DNA of 64,000 nucleotides from JACKHO01 sp041398745 (GTDB taxonomy: Bacteria > Planctomycetota > Planctomycetia > Planctomycetales > Planctomycetaceae). Both the position numbers and the translations under genes were made by a program. Of the stretch, positions 62,964 to 64,000 are shown piece after piece (the first letter of the stretch is position 1; every line of letters starts with the position of its first letter). The stretch covers positions 1 through 64,000 of the forward strand of contig JAWKUB010000009.1 in assembly GCA_041398745.1 (NCBI GenBank), read 5' to 3'. The notes under the pieces were generated by a model. It was not told the DNA's origin and did not search any database. It worked only from the letters and a program-made list of their open reading frames with translations.

Positions 62964-64000
62964 ATGGCGATTCTCATCGTCACCAACAATCCAGAAGACT
63001 GGACGACACCAATTACGGACGTGGAAGTCGTCGACGCGAAGTCGTACCTGACTAATAGCGCCTACAGCGAAATGCGAGGCGCGAAAGTCTTTAACCTCTG
63101 CCGTTCCTATAAGTACCAGACGACCGGTTACTATGTTTCGTTGCTGGCCGAGGCACGTGGGCATAAACCCATGCCCAACGTCAATACACTGCAGGACATC
63201 AAGACCCGGGCCGTCATTCGGCTGGCAACCGATGAACTGGAAGACCTCATTCAAAAGAGCCTCGGTCACATCCAGGGCGACACGTTTACGCTGAGTGTCT
63301 ATTTCGGTCGCAATCTCGCACGTAAGTACGACCGTCTCGCCCTGCACCTGTTCAACCAGTTTCCAGCCCCGCTGTTTCGGGCACACTTCATTAAGACTGA
63401 CGACAACTGGGAACTGAGTCGCATTGCCGCCATTGGTGCGAAAGACGTTCCCGAGGCGCACTTCGCCGCCATGGTACAGTTTGCGTCCGATCACTTCTCT
63501 GGTCGTACCGGAACCGTTCGTCGCAAAACTCCGACTCGTTTTGATTTGGCAATCCTGCATTCACCAGGAGCGACCGATTCGCCCTCCAACGAGAAGGCCT
63601 TGCAGAAGTTCGTCAAAGTCGCCCGCTCACTCGACATCGCGGCGGAACTTATTACCCGCGACGATTACGGAAGACTTGCGGAATTCGACGCTCTGTTCAT
63701 ACGGGACACCACATTCGTTAACCAATACACGTATCGCTTCTCACGCCGCGCGGCTGGCGAAGGGCTGGTCGTCATGGACGACCCCCTCTCCATTGCCCGC
63801 TGTACCAACAAGGTGTATCTGGCCGAATTGCTGACCCGTCACAAAATTCCCATCCCACGGACCATTGTCGCTCACGAAGAGAATGCGGCGAGCATTGGTG
63901 AATCGCTTGGGTTCCCGTGCGTTATCAAAATCCCTGACAGTGCGTTCTCGCGAGGTGTCGTGAAAGTCTCGAATCAGGAACAACTCGACCAGACGCTCAA
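62964..64000 (+). CDS. RimK-like ATP-grasp ligase, C-terminus beyond the window
   Basis: 345 codons are visible, with no stop codon before the edge. The N-terminal part (MAILIVTNNPEDWTTPITDV ... YKYQTTGYYVSLLAEARGHK) matches the N-terminal domain seen in RimK-family proteins (RLAN-type). An ATP-grasp domain begins near residue 290 (ARCTNKVYLAELLTRHKIPI, then PRTIVAH and FPCVIKIPDSAFSRG). These ligases add an amino acid (often Glu) to a peptide or make amide bonds. The ATG at 62964 has GAGG 7 bases upstream. Following the C39-like peptidase and the asparagine-synthase-like gene, it is probably the ligase of a small amide-metabolite or peptide-tagging system. Confidence 0.85.
   Translation, partial: MAILIVTNNPEDWTTPITDVEVVDAKSYLTNSAYSEMRGAKVFNLCRSYKYQTTGYYVSLLAEARGHKPMPNVNTLQDIKTRAVIRLATDELEDLIQKSLGHIQGDTFTLSVYFGRNLARKYDRLALHLFNQFPAPLFRAHFIKTDDNWELSRIAAIGAKDVPEAHFAAMVQFASDHFSGRTGTVRRKTPTRFDLAILHSPGATDSPSNEKALQKFVKVARSLDIAAELITRDDYGRLAEFDALFIRDTTFVNQYTYRFSRRAAGEGLVVMDDPLSIARCTNKVYLAELLTRHKIPIPRTIVAHEENAASIGESLGFPCVIKIPDSAFSRGVVKVSNQEQLDQTL

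Overview
The window looks like a chromosomal segment from a member of the Planctomycetota, probably the Planctomycetaceae or a close relative. This is an inference from gene content, not from a marker gene. The evidence is a DUF1501 protein with a Tat-type signal, a DUF1598-like secreted protein, an FHA/coiled-coil membrane protein, a BatA/vWA membrane protein, large caspase and CHAT-nSTAND proteins, an H1-like Lys/Ala histone, futalosine-pathway MqnA, and loosely packed genes separated by families of small palindromic repeats. No rRNA, tRNA or CRISPR array was seen.

Layout. 1-7 kb: a broken or interrupted comM (YifB) 3' end next to an inserted helix-turn-helix reading frame, a DUF2325-like coiled-coil protein, an FHA/coiled-coil membrane protein and the H1-like histone. 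6.6-12.5 kb: an ApbE flavin transferase fused to an NqrM-like tail, aroB, and a large MMPL/HpnN-type exporter. 12.5-18.6 kb: repeats, small unknown genes, a VioB-like ferritin-fold protein with an unknown partner, and a TatD nuclease. 18.6-24.6 kb: two divergent thioredoxin-fold lipoproteins (one lacking the CxxC), mqnA, and a SulP transporter with a PII-like tail, closed by a strong terminator. 24.7-31.2 kb: the most striking module, a caspase-family (C14) protease followed 47 bases later by a CHAT-nSTAND-coiled-coil protein. 31.3-40.1 kb: an RlmB/TrmH-like rRNA methyltransferase, yacG, ispD, a BatA/vWA membrane protein, a squalene-cyclase-fold repeat protein and a long Hsp70. 40-48 kb: mobile-like repeats, prs, a DUF1598-like protein, hemW, a di-haem-motif protein, an MscS channel and a zinc-ribbon membrane protein. 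48-58 kb: a ferritin-like protein, ligA, DUF1501, an LRR-like membrane protein, class I aldolase, a GNAT acetyltransferase and a CPA2 antiporter fused to PTS EIIA. 58.9-64 kb: an asparagine-synthase-like protein, an STN-like secreted protein, a C39-like peptidase and a RimK-like ATP-grasp ligase that runs off the right edge.

How they may work together. Most genes are single housekeeping units. Two groups look like real systems. The caspase/CHAT-nSTAND pair has two separate His/Cys protease dyads and a STAND-type switch ATPase, so it could be a protease cascade for regulated cell death or defence. The right-edge group (amidotransferase-like enzyme, papain-like peptidase, ATP-grasp amidoligase) fits a peptide or amide-metabolite synthesis or tagging cluster; its other members may lie past base 64000.

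Small repeats occupy many intergenic gaps. They include a CATGCCCACG stem-loop family, a CACAGACA stem-loop family, two MITE-like elements with terminal inverted repeats, and a CGTTCCCAAGCT hairpin. They also helped choose starts, because several reading frames extend upstream through them.
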